Shown here: in pieces, positions 35,757 through 44,463 of the stretch
How the letters are laid out: each line of letters opens with the position of its first letter
How positions within the stretch are numbered: the first letter of the stretch is position 1
Source of the DNA: Paenibacillus sp. FSL R5-0341
GTDB lineage: Bacteria; Bacillota; Bacilli; Paenibacillales; Paenibacillaceae
Length of the DNA: 64,000 nt
Assembly (NCBI RefSeq): GCF_037975235.1
Contig: NZ_CP150241.1
Coordinates: forward strand, 5,828,001 to 5,892,000
Reading direction: 5' to 3'
Translations under genes and position numbers: made by a program
The notes under the pieces: generated by a model
What the model was told of the DNA's origin: nothing
Seen by the model: only the letters and a program-made list of their open reading frames with translations
Database searches by the model: none

Positions 35757-36176
35757 CGGTGGTTTACCCTCCCTTGGTTCCTGTCCACCCTCCCAAACCC
35801 TCCCTAGTAGGGAGGGCCCCAGATGGCGCTGCCCTCTGGACTCCCGAAACAGGCGGATTAGGTAAGTGGGGTACGATCTTGCTAAGTGGCGGTGGTGTTT
35901 ATGCGCCGCGACTGCCGTGCTATGATTGCCGCCATAGTTTCACATGGCTGAATCATAGCACGGCACGCTCTTTATGCGGCGTGGTAGCTCCGCGTGGTCT
36001 CTCCCTGCTTTGCTTCGCAAAGGGCTGTCGAGACCGTCGCTTCGCTCAGGCACTGCTACGCACTCCTCGCATAAGCTCGGCTGCGTTTAGGCTCTTGCGC
36101 TTCGCGTGAGCCTCTCTGCTTTGCTACGCAAAGGGCGTTTGGCTCTCCGCTACGCGGTTATATTTAAACGTCGGCG
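35757..36176. repeat. Hairpin-packed flhO-flhP spacer
   Basis: 420 bp with no plausible gene and many inverted repeats: 35798-35816 (CCCTCCCTA/TAGGGAGGG), 35913-35965 (15-bp perfect stem TGCCGTGCTATGATT/AATCATAGCACGGCA with an inner GCCAT/ATGGC), 35996-36035 (GGTCTC/GAGACC enclosing TTTGC/GCAAA), 36090-36112 (GGCTC/GAGCC) and 36108-36145 (GAGCC/GGCTC enclosing CTTTGC/GCAAAG). The motif GCT(T/A)CGC recurs six times between 36010 and 36160. Base composition is much more GC-rich than adjacent spacers. Confidence 0.85.
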
Positions 36177-37061
36177 TTATACACGACCGACGTCATTGAC
36201 GGCTTTTTCCAAACTGCGGTCGTAGAATTGAACGATCTTCTGGTTCGCTTCATATGCACGGTATGCAGCGTTCATATCAACCGTTGCCTGTGAAGCATCG
36301 ACATTCGAGCCTTCCAGGTATCCCTGACGGATCTGCACATTATCACCAGCAGCCAGCATCCGGGCAGTTGCCCCGTTTTCATCACTCAGACTGAAATTGC
36401 CATCACCTTGACGAACCAGTTGATTCGGCTGGTCAATGACACTAATACCGAGAGTAACGCCTGTCGGTGCACCCGTTGCTGCATCCACAAGACGGCCTTG
36501 CTCATCCACTTTAAATTGCTCTACCGAACCTGTCAACACTACAGGTTGTCCATTATTATCCAGAACTTGTGAACCTGTTGAACTCAGCAACTGTCCGGTT
36601 CCAGTAATCTCGAAGTGACCATCACGTGTATATCCGGTGTTACCTTGTGCATCCTGAACTGTAAAATACGCCTGAGGCTGGTAAGTTACCGTACCATCGG
36701 CCCGTACAAATTTGCCTGAAGCGTCAAACGGGACAGGTTGTCCAGTCTGCGGATCATTGACAGTCATATTGGATGAGATGGAAAAATCATTTTTCTGTCC
36801 AGTCTCCATAATGGTCCCTTGCAAATTCATGGACAAACTCTCTTCCGCGAACACCCCTGTGTTCAGCTTGCCCAGCCGCTTTGTCGGGAGATTCGCATCT
36901 CCGCCTACCAAGGTAATGAGCATTTCCGGGAAGGAACGACTTACGCTGTTCACCTGTTTGTATCCCGTCGTGTTCGCATTTACAATATTCTGTGTTGCTG
37001 TGTCATGGCGGCGTTGTTGCGTAATCATTCCCGCAGTAGCGGTGTACAGACCTCTTAACAT
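36177..37061 (-). CDS. flhO: FlhO, flagellar hook-basal body protein
   Basis: FlgG/FlgF-like rod protein, 294 aa. The N-terminus 'MLRGLYTATAGMITQQRRHD' and 'TQNIVNANTTGYKQVN' is the flagellar rod signature, and the C-terminus 'YLEGSNVDASQATVDMNAAY' plus 'YEANQKIVQFYDRSLEKAV' is the matching D0 helix. GGAGAGGGG precedes the ATG. It lies 102 bp after mbl and before flhP; mbl-flhO-flhP is a conserved order. Whether transcription runs through the structured spacer into flhP cannot be told from sequence. Confidence 0.94.
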   Translation of the reverse strand: MLRGLYTATAGMITQQRRHDTATQNIVNANTTGYKQVNSVSRSFPEMLITLVGGDANLPTKRLGKLNTGVFAEESLSMNLQGTIMETGQKNDFSISSNMTVNDPQTGQPVPFDASGKFVRADGTVTYQPQAYFTVQDAQGNTGYTRDGHFEITGTGQLLSSTGSQVLDNNGQPVVLTGSVEQFKVDEQGRLVDAATGAPTGVTLGISVIDQPNQLVRQGDGNFSLSDENGATARMLAAGDNVQIRQGYLEGSNVDASQATVDMNAAYRAYEANQKIVQFYDRSLEKAVNDVGRV

Positions 37062-37163
37062 GAATTAACCCCTCTCCTCAAGCGCTTGTCCTGCATTACA
37101 GGCTGGCTGCTTGTCCGTTCTGCTTTCCGAGCATGGCGAACCTTTGCTTTTTATATCGGCAGA

Positions 37164-38162
37164 TTAGAACTTTTTCTTAACCACCTGATCCAAATTATTA
37201 AGCATAATGCCTGTCCCCTTCACGACACAATGCATTGGATCTTCAGCAACCCACACCGGTACATGCAATTCATTGGACAAAAGCTCGTCCAGTCCGTTCA
37301 GCAATGCGCCTCCACCAGTCAAAACAACACCACGGTCGATAATGTCCGCTGACAATTCCGGCGGTGTACGTTCCAATACCGATTTGGCTGCCACGATGAT
37401 GGATTGCACGGAATCCCAGAGCGCTTCCTGTACTTCATTTCCCGATACCGTTACGGTAACAGGCAAACCGGATACCATATCGCGTCCGCGGATATCCATC
37501 TCGGACTGACGTCCACCTGGCGTCACGGAACCAATCGCAATTTTGATATCTTCTGCGGTCCGTTCACCGATCATGAGCTTGTACTTGGCTTTGATAAACT
37601 TGATAATCGCTTCGTCGAACTTGTCCCCTGCGACTTTAATAGAAGAGGCGGTGACCACGTCGCCCATAGAAAGGACTGCAACGTCAGTCGTGCCGCCGCC
37701 GATATCCACGACCATATTCCCGCTCGGCTGAAAAATATCCATTCCCGCACCGATCGCTGCCGCTTTCGGCTCTTCTTCCAGAAACACTTCTTTGGCACCG
37801 CTGCGTTCCGCCGCCTCACGGATGGCCTTCTGCTCTACAGAAGTAATGTTCGTAGGTGCACAGATCAGAATTCGAGGGTGGCTGTACCAGCTTCTTGCAC
37901 CCACACGATTAATGAAATGTCTGAGCATCGCTTCCGTAATTTCGAAGTCCGCAATAACGCCGTCTCGCAGCGGTCTAATGGCAACAATGTTACCTGGAGT
38001 ACGCCCCACCATACGACGCGCTTCTTCCCCAACAGCAAGGACACGCTTCGTATCTCTTTCAATGGTCACGACGGAAGGTTCATCGAGGACAACCCCACTT
38101 CCTTTCACGTGAATAAGCACGTTCGCCGTGCCAAGATCAATACCGATATCCTTGCTAAACAT
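37164..38162 (-). CDS. mbl: Mbl, MreB-like actin homologue
   Basis: Bacterial actin that moves with the elongation machinery along the membrane and guides lateral wall synthesis. 332 aa. Visible nucleotide-binding blocks: phosphate 1 'DIGIDLGTANVLIHVKGSG', phosphate 2 'MVVDIGGGTTDVAVLS', adenosine 'VVLTGGGALLNGLDELL'. The Mbl branch is supported by its place between spoIIID and flhO, as in Bacillus. The SD GGGGGC is about 6 nt before the ATG. Confidence 0.95.
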   Translation of the reverse strand: MFSKDIGIDLGTANVLIHVKGSGVVLDEPSVVTIERDTKRVLAVGEEARRMVGRTPGNIVAIRPLRDGVIADFEITEAMLRHFINRVGARSWYSHPRILICAPTNITSVEQKAIREAAERSGAKEVFLEEEPKAAAIGAGMDIFQPSGNMVVDIGGGTTDVAVLSMGDVVTASSIKVAGDKFDEAIIKFIKAKYKLMIGERTAEDIKIAIGSVTPGGRQSEMDIRGRDMVSGLPVTVTVSGNEVQEALWDSVQSIIVAAKSVLERTPPELSADIIDRGVVLTGGGALLNGLDELLSNELHVPVWVAEDPMHCVVKGTGIMLNNLDQVVKKKF

Positions 38163-38381
38163 AAAAGAGCCCCCAAAGTGATATTATTTGGTCAGCGTAT
38201 CCTGTGAAAAAGAGTCCCTTATCACGTCACCGCTCGTTCGACAAAGTGCAACATATATATGTAAAAATCGGGCTGATAAGATGTCATAATTCGATCCTGT
38301 ACCAGCTTTTAACATATCATACTTCAGGGGAGGGATTCAATGCATGTGTGAGCTTTTTGGCCTACGTCTTGGTGAAGATGC

Positions 38382-38669
38382 TTACGATTTGGCGGAAGCC
38401 AACACCTCACGTTTCTTGCCACTCGTTTTTTTGTATTTGATTTTGGTCGCTTCCCCGCCCCGCAAATGGCGGATCGACTTGTGGTACTCCAAAATGTGTT
38501 TCACCTGGTCAGCAAGATCAGGGTTGATTTCCGGCAGACGCTCCGTCAGATCCTTATGCACAGTACTCTTTGACACGCCGAATTCCTTGGCTATGGTACG
38601 GACCGTATTCCTCGTCTCAACAATGCAGCGACCAATTTTGATGGTCCGTTCCTTGATGTAATCGTGCAC
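38382..38669 (-). CDS. spoIIID: SpoIIID, mother-cell sporulation transcription regulator
   Basis: Small DNA-binding protein that adjusts the sigma-E regulon and promotes sigK in the mother cell. 95 aa, starting with GTG 38669 after GGGAGG. Helix-turn-helix 'TVRTIAKEFGVSKSTVHKDL' (about residues 22-41) and the basic C-terminus 'RHLRGGEATKIKYKKTSGKK' are characteristic. It has a sigma-E-like promoter at 38705-38732 and stands directly before mbl, the standard order. Confidence 0.96.
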   Translation of the reverse strand: MHDYIKERTIKIGRCIVETRNTVRTIAKEFGVSKSTVHKDLTERLPEINPDLADQVKHILEYHKSIRHLRGGEATKIKYKKTSGKKREVLASAKS

Positions 38670-38704
38670 GCTCCCGCCTCCCTACTGTGTGGATAGTTTG
38701 GTAC

Positions 38705-38732
38705 ATTATATGAGGAGCATGCCTATATATTC
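38705..38732 (-). promoter_or_regulatory. Sigma-E promoter of spoIIID
   Basis: Minus strand GAATATA (38726-38732), 13 nt, CATATAAT (38705-38712). These match the sigma-E consensus KMATATT and CATACANT at nearly all positions, about 30 nt before the GTG start. Confidence 0.7.
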
Positions 38733-38785
38733 GCGGTTTAGAGGTGTGACAAGCTTCGAAGGTCCCATTATTTTCTGAAAAGCAC

Positions 38786-38812
38786 AAAAAGAGCAGAGGT
38801 TTAACCCTCTGC
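38786..38812 (-). terminator. Terminator of spoIIQ
   Basis: GCAGAGGgTTAAACCTCTGC-type hairpin followed by TCTTTTT on the minus strand, about 28 bp after the spoIIQ stop. Confidence 0.88.
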
Positions 38813-38839
38813 CCATCATGTTGCTGCGGTAAAAATCAT

Positions 38840-39580
38840 TTATTTTTCCGGAAGATATCCTTGCGGGTTAACCGGCTGTCCGTCTTCGTACACTTCAAAG
38901 TGAAGGTGGTTGCCGAGCGTTTTACCCAACTCATTGACGCCAGCAGATGCAATCGCATCTCCCTGTTTCACTTCGTCGTCCTGTTTCACTTTGACGTCCG
39001 CCAGGCTTTGGTATACCGTCTTCAGGTTATCGCTGTGTGTGATTTCCACAACCTGACCTGTGAGCGGATTTTGCTCAACCCGTGTAACTTTACCGGCAAG
39101 CGCTGCTTTGACTTCAAACGTTTTGTTATCCCCACGTGCCAGATCCACACCCGTGTTCGGGATGAATGTATCATTGTACTGCACCATCGCCGCTTCATGT
39201 TCCTCGGTTGAAGCTTCGCTATCATAGAAAGGTTTCACTACCGAAATTTCGGACGGTACCGCTACCGGCCATACAAAATTCTCCGACTTTGCAACAACTT
39301 CCACACTTTCTTCTTCTCTGCCTACTGCTGTTCCTTCTGTACCCGCCGATGCGCCTGTTTCTACTACCCCGCTAGCAGGGTCCGAGTTCAGCGTTTTGTC
39401 GCCTGTGCCCTGATAGACCCACACTAAGGTTAGTATAATGCCTGCTGCTGCGATGTAGGCTGCCGGGAAGACCCAGCGTTTGGACATTGCTCTTTTCCAT
39501 GAAGAGGGCTGGCTAGCCGGTACTCCTTGTGTTGTTTTAGGAGTTTCTTCTTGGCCTGTTTTTTTGTTTTGTTCATTCAT
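38840..39580 (-). CDS. spoIIQ: SpoIIQ, forespore membrane LytM-domain protein
   Basis: Forespore half of the SpoIIQ-SpoIIIAH channel needed for engulfment and late forespore gene expression. 246 aa from ATG 39580 (GAGGTG 8 nt upstream). It has a hydrophilic N-terminus, one membrane segment (about 39-57), a linker, and a degenerate M23/LytM domain (about 125-240). In active enzymes the first zinc ligand is His in an H-x3-D motif; here it reads 'NTGVDLARGD', with Asn. The H-x-H motif 'NHLHFEVYEDG' remains. Bacillus SpoIIQ is also degenerate, so a structural, not hydrolytic, role is likely. The promoter is sigma-F type. Confidence 0.93.
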   Translation of the reverse strand: MNEQNKKTGQEETPKTTQGVPASQPSSWKRAMSKRWVFPAAYIAAAGIILTLVWVYQGTGDKTLNSDPASGVVETGASAGTEGTAVGREEESVEVVAKSENFVWPVAVPSEISVVKPFYDSEASTEEHEAAMVQYNDTFIPNTGVDLARGDNKTFEVKAALAGKVTRVEQNPLTGQVVEITHSDNLKTVYQSLADVKVKQDDEVKQGDAIASAGVNELGKTLGNHLHFEVYEDGQPVNPQGYLPEK

Positions 39581-39598
39581 ATTGATCACCTCAGTAAC

Positions 39599-39627
39599 AA
39601 GTGTTACCGGGTGCAACTCTTTTATAC
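39599..39627 (-). promoter_or_regulatory. Sigma-F promoter of spoIIQ
   Basis: Minus strand GTATA (39623-39627), 14 nt, GGTAACACTT (39599-39608). This agrees with the sigma-F consensus GYWTA and GGNNANAHTR at all but the last position, about 20 nt before the start codon region. Confidence 0.75.
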
Positions 39628-39667
39628 ACGCGCGACTCTAATTATTTTCACGGAGGTTTCAGAGAGT

Positions 39668-39863
39668 GCTATATATGGAGTGTGTGTGCAGCTAGTTGGT
39701 GTGCCGCTTCGGGGCCAGAAAACCTTTCGACCGGCGTTATCCCCGGATTTCCTGATTAATTCTCCTAATGGAGAAATCCGGTGATAAAGGCGGACACTAC
39801 GTTTCTACAGGCCTTTTCTGTCCCCTGCGCTCTCCATACGCTAGCACTCTCCCTATATATAGC
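39668..39863 (+). repeat. Long-hairpin dispersed element, copy D
   Basis: 196 bp. Outer arms GCTATATATGGAG (39668-39680) and the complementary CTATATATAGC end (39851-39863) pair, as do the GTG/CAC and CTAG segments within. The core has CAGAAAACCT/AGGCCTTTTCTG, GTTATCCCCGGATTT/AAATCCGGTGATAA with apical stem TTCTCC-taat-GGAGAA, and AAAGGCGGAC. It ends 63 bp from the spoIID stop. Confidence 0.85.
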
Positions 39864-39925
39864 CGAATCTCGAAAGCTCCGGAATGGGTGGTGATAGAAA
39901 AGCCTTGATTGGCTGTACCACTCTC

Positions 39926-41266
39926 CTACTTCGATGCAAGCATCTTGGATGCCTGTCCGAATGAGATGCCGGTATAGTAGTGTTTGAGAATCTGGGTGGC
40001 GGTGTGACCCTCCTGCGCCATGCCGTTTGCTCCCCATTGGCTCATGCCAACCCCATGTCCGTATCCATACGTTGTAATCTGAACCTCATCTCCTGCGGTC
40101 TTCCAACTGAACTGGCTCGATCTTAATCCAAGCAACTTACGGACCTCGGGTCCGCTGAATGTTTCACCAGCGATCTGCATTTCCTTAATCCGATGTCCTT
40201 TGGTTGTAGACAATACTTCCATCCACGATCCACTCTTCTGGGTGGTCACCGGAATGGCATCCAGGTTCAGCTTCTGCAGAATCTCGTTACGCTTCATGGT
40301 AACGGTCTGTTTGAATCCTGGAGCAAGATTTTTGTCCCACGGACTGTCTACACTTTGTAGATACGGCACAACGTTCCCCCATACATCCTCCGCATTCTCG
40401 GTATACCCATTACTTGTGGAGAAAAAGGATGCGGTAATCGCTTTGCCCTGATATGTCATGACCGTATCTCGACTTTCGCGTACAGCCTGTTGCAGCTTCT
40501 CCCATTCCTGCGCTTTCCCTAGACGAGTCCAATCTGCTTTCACCTGATCTGGCGGAATAAACACCTGATGGCTAACCGTATCCGTCACATCCGCCGCACC
40601 CGATGGAACACCGCTTGTATCACTCGCAGCGAGTCTTCGTACGATAAATGTGCGAGCTGCAATGGCCTGCGCTTTTAACGCCTCCAGTCTGAATTCCGCT
40701 GGCATCTCAGCAGCCACTACGCCGGTAACATAGTCTTCCAGTGGCAGATTCATCGTTGTGCCCGTTGCAGACAGGTATACGCGTACTTGGGGTTCGGGAT
40801 AGGTAACAGGAACTGCTGGCGCAGGAGCTGGGGTTCTTGTACTGCTGGCATCTGTTGGCGCAGGGATCGGCTTTGGTGATTCGCTCGCCCGCGGCCATAC
40901 CAGAATTACCGGAATCAGTAATGCCATCGCCAATAGAGCAGATACAGCGGCAGCGGGTTGCCATCTCGTCGTGTTACGCCCCCATCGGGGCTTTCGTCCG
41001 AATGTCCGCATTCGGCGACGCTTCACTCGGCGGAAGTGGTCCAGCTCAATAACGGGTATATGGCTGTGCTCGGTTGCCTGTCGGTTTAGCTCATCTGTTG
41101 ACACCCGTCTTGAACTTGATATTTTTGCATGCTGAGATGCAATATTCCTCAAGTTCGCTGAGGCAAGCTTGTCTTGTTCCACTCCAGCAACGGCATTCTC
41201 CTCCGGCTCTTGCATACCCGGGCGAGGGACAAGGGGTACCTTTACCTGAACACGAGCTTCTTTCAT
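39926..41266 (-). CDS. spoIID: SpoIID, sporulation lytic transglycosylase
   Basis: Mother-cell membrane enzyme that cleaves septal and peripheral peptidoglycan during engulfment, acting with SpoIIM and SpoIIP. 446 aa, about 100 longer than Bacillus SpoIID (343). The extra part is an N-terminal charged, probably cytoplasmic region (residues 1-105), before the membrane segment at about 106-124 and a Pro/Ala linker. The catalytic region has Glu187 in 'TGVVAAEMPAEF', then 'LKAQAIAARTF', 'FFSTSNGYTENAEDVWG' and 'YGYGHGVGMSQWGANGMA'. GGAGGG lies 10 nt before the ATG, which supports the long form. Confidence 0.95.
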   Translation of the reverse strand: MKEARVQVKVPLVPRPGMQEPEENAVAGVEQDKLASANLRNIASQHAKISSSRRVSTDELNRQATEHSHIPVIELDHFRRVKRRRMRTFGRKPRWGRNTTRWQPAAAVSALLAMALLIPVILVWPRASESPKPIPAPTDASSTRTPAPAPAVPVTYPEPQVRVYLSATGTTMNLPLEDYVTGVVAAEMPAEFRLEALKAQAIAARTFIVRRLAASDTSGVPSGAADVTDTVSHQVFIPPDQVKADWTRLGKAQEWEKLQQAVRESRDTVMTYQGKAITASFFSTSNGYTENAEDVWGNVVPYLQSVDSPWDKNLAPGFKQTVTMKRNEILQKLNLDAIPVTTQKSGSWMEVLSTTKGHRIKEMQIAGETFSGPEVRKLLGLRSSQFSWKTAGDEVQITTYGYGHGVGMSQWGANGMAQEGHTATQILKHYYTGISFGQASKMLASK

Positions 41267-41332
41267 TCGAATATAACCCTCCGTTGTCTATGGCCGGTTA
41301 AGTGCCGGTCGTGTTGTTCAAATCCATAGTTT

Positions 41333-41360
41333 AGGGTATGAGCTAGCCCGATCTGATAGA
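41333..41360 (-). promoter_or_regulatory. Sigma-E promoter candidate for spoIID
   Basis: Minus strand CATACCCT (41333-41340) resembles the sigma-E -10 CATACANT and lies about 65 nt before the spoIID start. The -35 (around TTCTATC) is poor. Confidence 0.4.
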
Positions 41361-41611
41361 ACCTGATTTAAGAGAAACGAGGCCCTTTTCGTTCCGTTAG
41401 CTGTCCAGCTTTCTTTTGCCATGTACATCTTAGAAACGTTGATCTGTAGCCGAATACCGGTATTTGACTGGAAACGGAACCCTATATTAAGTACGCTCTT
41501 TCATTTGGTTCAGAATCGGTACAGAATACAATGTTATGCTATACAAGTTAGGACCAGCTATTAATAGAATCAGGTATTAAATGTCTCGTTAATCTTTTTG
41601 AAAATAAACAC

Positions 41612-41640
41612 AAAAAAAGCCAAGCCGGATGGCTTAGCTT
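41612..41640 (-). terminator. Terminator of murA
   Basis: AGCTAAGCC-atcc-GGCTTGGCT on the minus strand followed by seven T, about 90 bp after the stop. Confidence 0.9.
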
Positions 41641-41729
41641 TATCATCTTTTACAATATGTGCTCCATCGTATTCATAATCCACACAACTGTGTGACTCAG
41701 ACGACAGAACATTTTAAAGAAATCCAGTG

Positions 41730-43079
41730 TTAAGCCAAAGTTGGTTGTACCTTAAACATCGGTACTTCTTTCTCCACTTTTTCACTAGGTGCTTTGGTTG
41801 CTTCCAGCTTAGGCTCATCAACCGAGATCCGATAGATGTCAGCGCCAAGTCCGTTAAGCTTCTCCGCAAGATGTACATAGCCACGGTCGATGTGATGAAC
41901 ACCGCCCACTTCCGTTGTACCTTCAGCAACAAGACCTGCAATAATGAGTGCGGCACCCGCACGCAAATCGGTAGCCGTTACTTTGGCACCCTTCAGTTTG
42001 GCATTACCTGTGATGATGGACGAACGTCCTTCAACTTTGATCTCCGCATTCATCAATTGGAATTCATCCACATGCATGAATCGGTTTTCAAAAACAGTCT
42101 CTGTCACGACACTTGTTCCTTCAGATGCGAGCAAGAGTGCCATCATCTGGGATTGCATATCTGTCGGGAATCCTGGGTATGGTAATGTTTTTACATCCAC
42201 AGCCTTAAGAGGACGATCTGCGATTACACGCACGCCATTCTCATCTGGTTGGATCGTTACACCCATCTCTTCAAGCTTCGCAATAACGGAGCCCAGGTGA
42301 TCAGAGATTGCACCTTCAATGTACACGTCACCACCTGAGATTGCAGCAGCAGCCATATACGTACCAGCTTCTACGCGATCCGGAATAACGGTGTGTGTTA
42401 CGCCTGTCAGTTTCTCCACACCTTCGATGCGGATCACTCCAGTACCAGCACCACGTACAATGGCACCCATTCCATTCAGGAAGTTGGCAAGATCCACAAT
42501 TTCAGGCTCTTTTGCCGCATTCTCCAGAACAGTTACGCCTTCGGCCAATGTTGCAGCCATCATAATATTTTGAGTGGCACCTACGGAAGCCACATCCAGA
42601 TAAATTTTCGCGCCACGCAACCGACCTTGGCTACGAGCTTCGATATAACCTTGGCCCAAGCTGATCTCTGCGCCCATGGCTTCAAAACCTTTCAAATGCT
42701 GATCAATAGGTCGTGTACCGATGGCACATCCACCAGGAAGTGAGATTCTTGTATGACCCATTCGCGTCAACAAAGGCCCCATGACCAGGAAAGACGCCCG
42801 CATTTTACTTACCCATTCATACGGGGCTTCACAGGAAGTAAGTTTCTCCGCATTTACGGTAATCACTTCGTCCCGGTATGTAACTCCCGCTCCCAGCGAT
42901 TCCAACACCTTGTTAATCGTCATCACATCGTCTAGAGGAGGCGCGTCAATAATAACGCTTTGTCCTTCTTCCCCTAAGAGAGAGGCAGCGATGATCGGAA
43001 GAACAGAATTTTTAGCGCCGCTAACTTTGACACTTCCGGTCAACCTTTTGCCACCGCGGACGATAAATTTGCTCATCAT
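41730..43079 (-). CDS. murA: MurA, UDP-GlcNAc 1-carboxyvinyltransferase
   Basis: First committed step of peptidoglycan precursor synthesis: transfer of enolpyruvate to UDP-GlcNAc; target of fosfomycin. The 449-aa EPSP-synthase-fold protein has Lys23 in '[16 protein letters not shown]', the catalytic Cys118 in '[13 protein letters not shown]' (so fosfomycin-sensitive type), '[15 protein letters not shown]', and '[19 protein letters not shown]'. Position next to ywzB and the atp operon matches murAA of Bacillus. A C-terminal tail of about 30 charged residues extends past the usual end. Two adjacent ATG codons follow GGAGGG; the first or second may be used. Confidence 0.97.
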   Translation of the reverse strand: MMSKFIVRGGKRLTGSVKVSGAKNSVLPIIAASLLGEEGQSVIIDAPPLDDVMTINKVLESLGAGVTYRDEVITVNAEKLTSCEAPYEWVSKMRASFLVMGPLLTRMGHTRISLPGGCAIGTRPIDQHLKGFEAMGAEISLGQGYIEARSQGRLRGAKIYLDVASVGATQNIMMAATLAEGVTVLENAAKEPEIVDLANFLNGMGAIVRGAGTGVIRIEGVEKLTGVTHTVIPDRVEAGTYMAAAAISGGDVYIEGAISDHLGSVIAKLEEMGVTIQPDENGVRVIADRPLKAVDVKTLPYPGFPTDMQSQMMALLLASEGTSVVTETVFENRFMHVDEFQLMNAEIKVEGRSSIITGNAKLKGAKVTATDLRAGAALIIAGLVAEGTTEVGGVHHIDRGYVHLAEKLNGLGADIYRISVDEPKLEATKAPSEKVEKEVPMFKVQPTLA

Positions 43080-43597
43080 GGTTCCCTCCGCGCTTTTATT
43101 CCCTTTTCTTCATTCCGGAATACGTAAGCCCCACTATGCTAGAAAGGACTGTTGCTGTGTGTGGAATTTCGACATATTCTGGCATGTTGCCACAGATGTC
43201 TGTTCAGAAAAGAATTGGTTTTTATAATCCATATCAATGATACCATGTGCCGTGCCTCTTGCTATTCAGCATGTAAAATCAGTGTCTTACAAGCCAGCAG
43301 AGCATCAGAACAGACAAAGTGGGATGGTTATTAGCCGGCATCAACCGGATATCCCGTTTATAACTACAAAATAAGTGAACAATTGTGAATTCCCTAACTT
43401 CCATCATAACATTGTTGAATTGTACGATACAAGCATTTTTACATAAAACATCTCAAATTCATCCAATTTCACGTCACATTTTTTTCTTAATTTCTTTACC
43501 GACAACTCATACTCTAATTGTTAACACAATTAATCGATGTTATTCGACAATGAGCTCCTTGAAGATCCTAACAGATGATTAACCAACCATCTCAACA
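43080..43597. other. murA upstream region
   Basis: 518 bp, strongly AT-rich in its right half. It contains a murA promoter candidate near 43403-43432 and an AATTGTGTTAACAATT palindrome near 43515. No gene is visible; Bacillus carries ywmB nearby and it is absent here. Confidence 0.5.
43403..43432 (-). promoter_or_regulatory. Weak sigma-A promoter candidate for murA
   Basis: Minus strand TTGTAT, 18 nt, TATGAT, about 320 bp before the murA start. The -35 is poor. Confidence 0.3.
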
Positions 43598-43855
43598 TTA
43601 AAACAAATTCTTCAACATTTGGGTCCAGGACAAGTAGTCAATGACAAAGCCAGCAACGGCGTGCCCCAAAATGATGGCGAGCAACAAATGTAACAGTCTT
43701 CCCTGAGCACCCCGTGGCTGTCTGATGATCAAATCCAGTTTGAGATTCTGCAAAGCCCACCAAGACAACGCTATACATAACAGGGAGACGATAATTGAGA
43801 CCAAGCCATTGGTGCTTAGCGCCTGATTCACCTGATTCGTCAGATCAGTATCCAT
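43598..43855 (-). CDS. ywzB: DUF1146 (YwzB) membrane protein
   Basis: 85 aa with two membrane segments (about residues 17-37 and 55-75) and a basic cytoplasmic loop 'LIIRQPRGAQGRLLH' between them. YwzB/DUF1146 proteins are found between atpC and murA in Bacilli, as here. The role is unknown. GGAGGTAATG is upstream of the ATG. Confidence 0.88.
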   Translation of the reverse strand: MDTDLTNQVNQALSTNGLVSIIVSLLCIALSWWALQNLKLDLIIRQPRGAQGRLLHLLLAIILGHAVAGFVIDYLSWTQMLKNLF

Positions 43856-44463
43856 ATATTCATTACCTCCACATTTGTTGCAGCGATCAGCATATCATAT
43901 GCCCAGCACCCATAACTTGTTAGTATACTGGAATGCCTTGAACATAACATGCTGAGCGTACTGTCAGATTTACTCCTGCCAGGCAGGAATCTCCTGATGC
44001 CCAATCACCGAGCAGCAACAATGCGGCTGTGCATGACTATGGAATCTACTACGCAGCTTCCTGCTTCTGCTGACTCTATGGAATATAGGCTCTTTCATCA
44101 TACATTGTCAATTACATTGATTTCCACTTCTAAAATATTTTAATTTTAAAATGCCGGGATTTTGTGACTAAAACGACATAAAAGAGCGCTATTTCGATAT
44201 CGATTCTGTCATTTCCTCGGAAATAATTAGAATTCCCCCATGAAAAAAATGGTTCTCTCAGTGGTAAATGCGCCCACTACTTTAGTCCTACATTCTATTC
44301 AAATCCTCATAAATAGGTGAATAATCTGCTTAAGAAACTTCTGCTTAATGAAGGAATGTCGCGGAATTTGAAGCCGGTTGTTTTACTATATTCGATAAAA
44401 CAATTCTATCTATTAAACTCAAAAAAGCCCGGCAGACTAAGCCGCCGAGCTTCCAAGAATCGT
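43856..44463. other. ywzB-atpC spacer
   Basis: 608 bp with the atp operon terminator at its right end. The left part has a CTCCTGCCAGGCAGGAATC hairpin near 43973 and two copies of ATTCCATAG in the 44040-44085 region on the minus strand. I find no gene and no conserved RNA. Confidence 0.5.
44421..44452 (-). terminator. Terminator of the atp operon
   Basis: Stem AGCTCGGC / GCCGGGCT on the minus strand followed by six T, 12 bp after the atpC stop. Confidence 0.9.

Larger units (their letters stand above)
39581..39925. other. spoIID-spoIIQ spacer
   Basis: 345 bp containing the sigma-F promoter of spoIIQ (39599-39627) and hairpin element D (39668-39863). No separate spoIID terminator with a T run is visible, so element D may serve that role. 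Confidence 0.6.
41267..41729. other. murA-spoIID spacer
   Basis: 463 bp, non-coding. It holds the sigma-E-like box for spoIID (41333-41340), a small GCCGGTTAAGTGCCGGTC hairpin close to the spoIID start, and the murA terminator. I see nothing else. Confidence 0.6.

Noticed and set aside
39765-40037. 90-codon minus-strand ORF overlapping the spoIID end
   Set aside because: Different frame from spoIID; it runs into hairpin element D and has no SD.
43949-44143. Small plus-strand ORF in the ywzB-atpC spacer
   Set aside because: No SD, low-complexity composition, and it would be the only plus-strand gene in the window.
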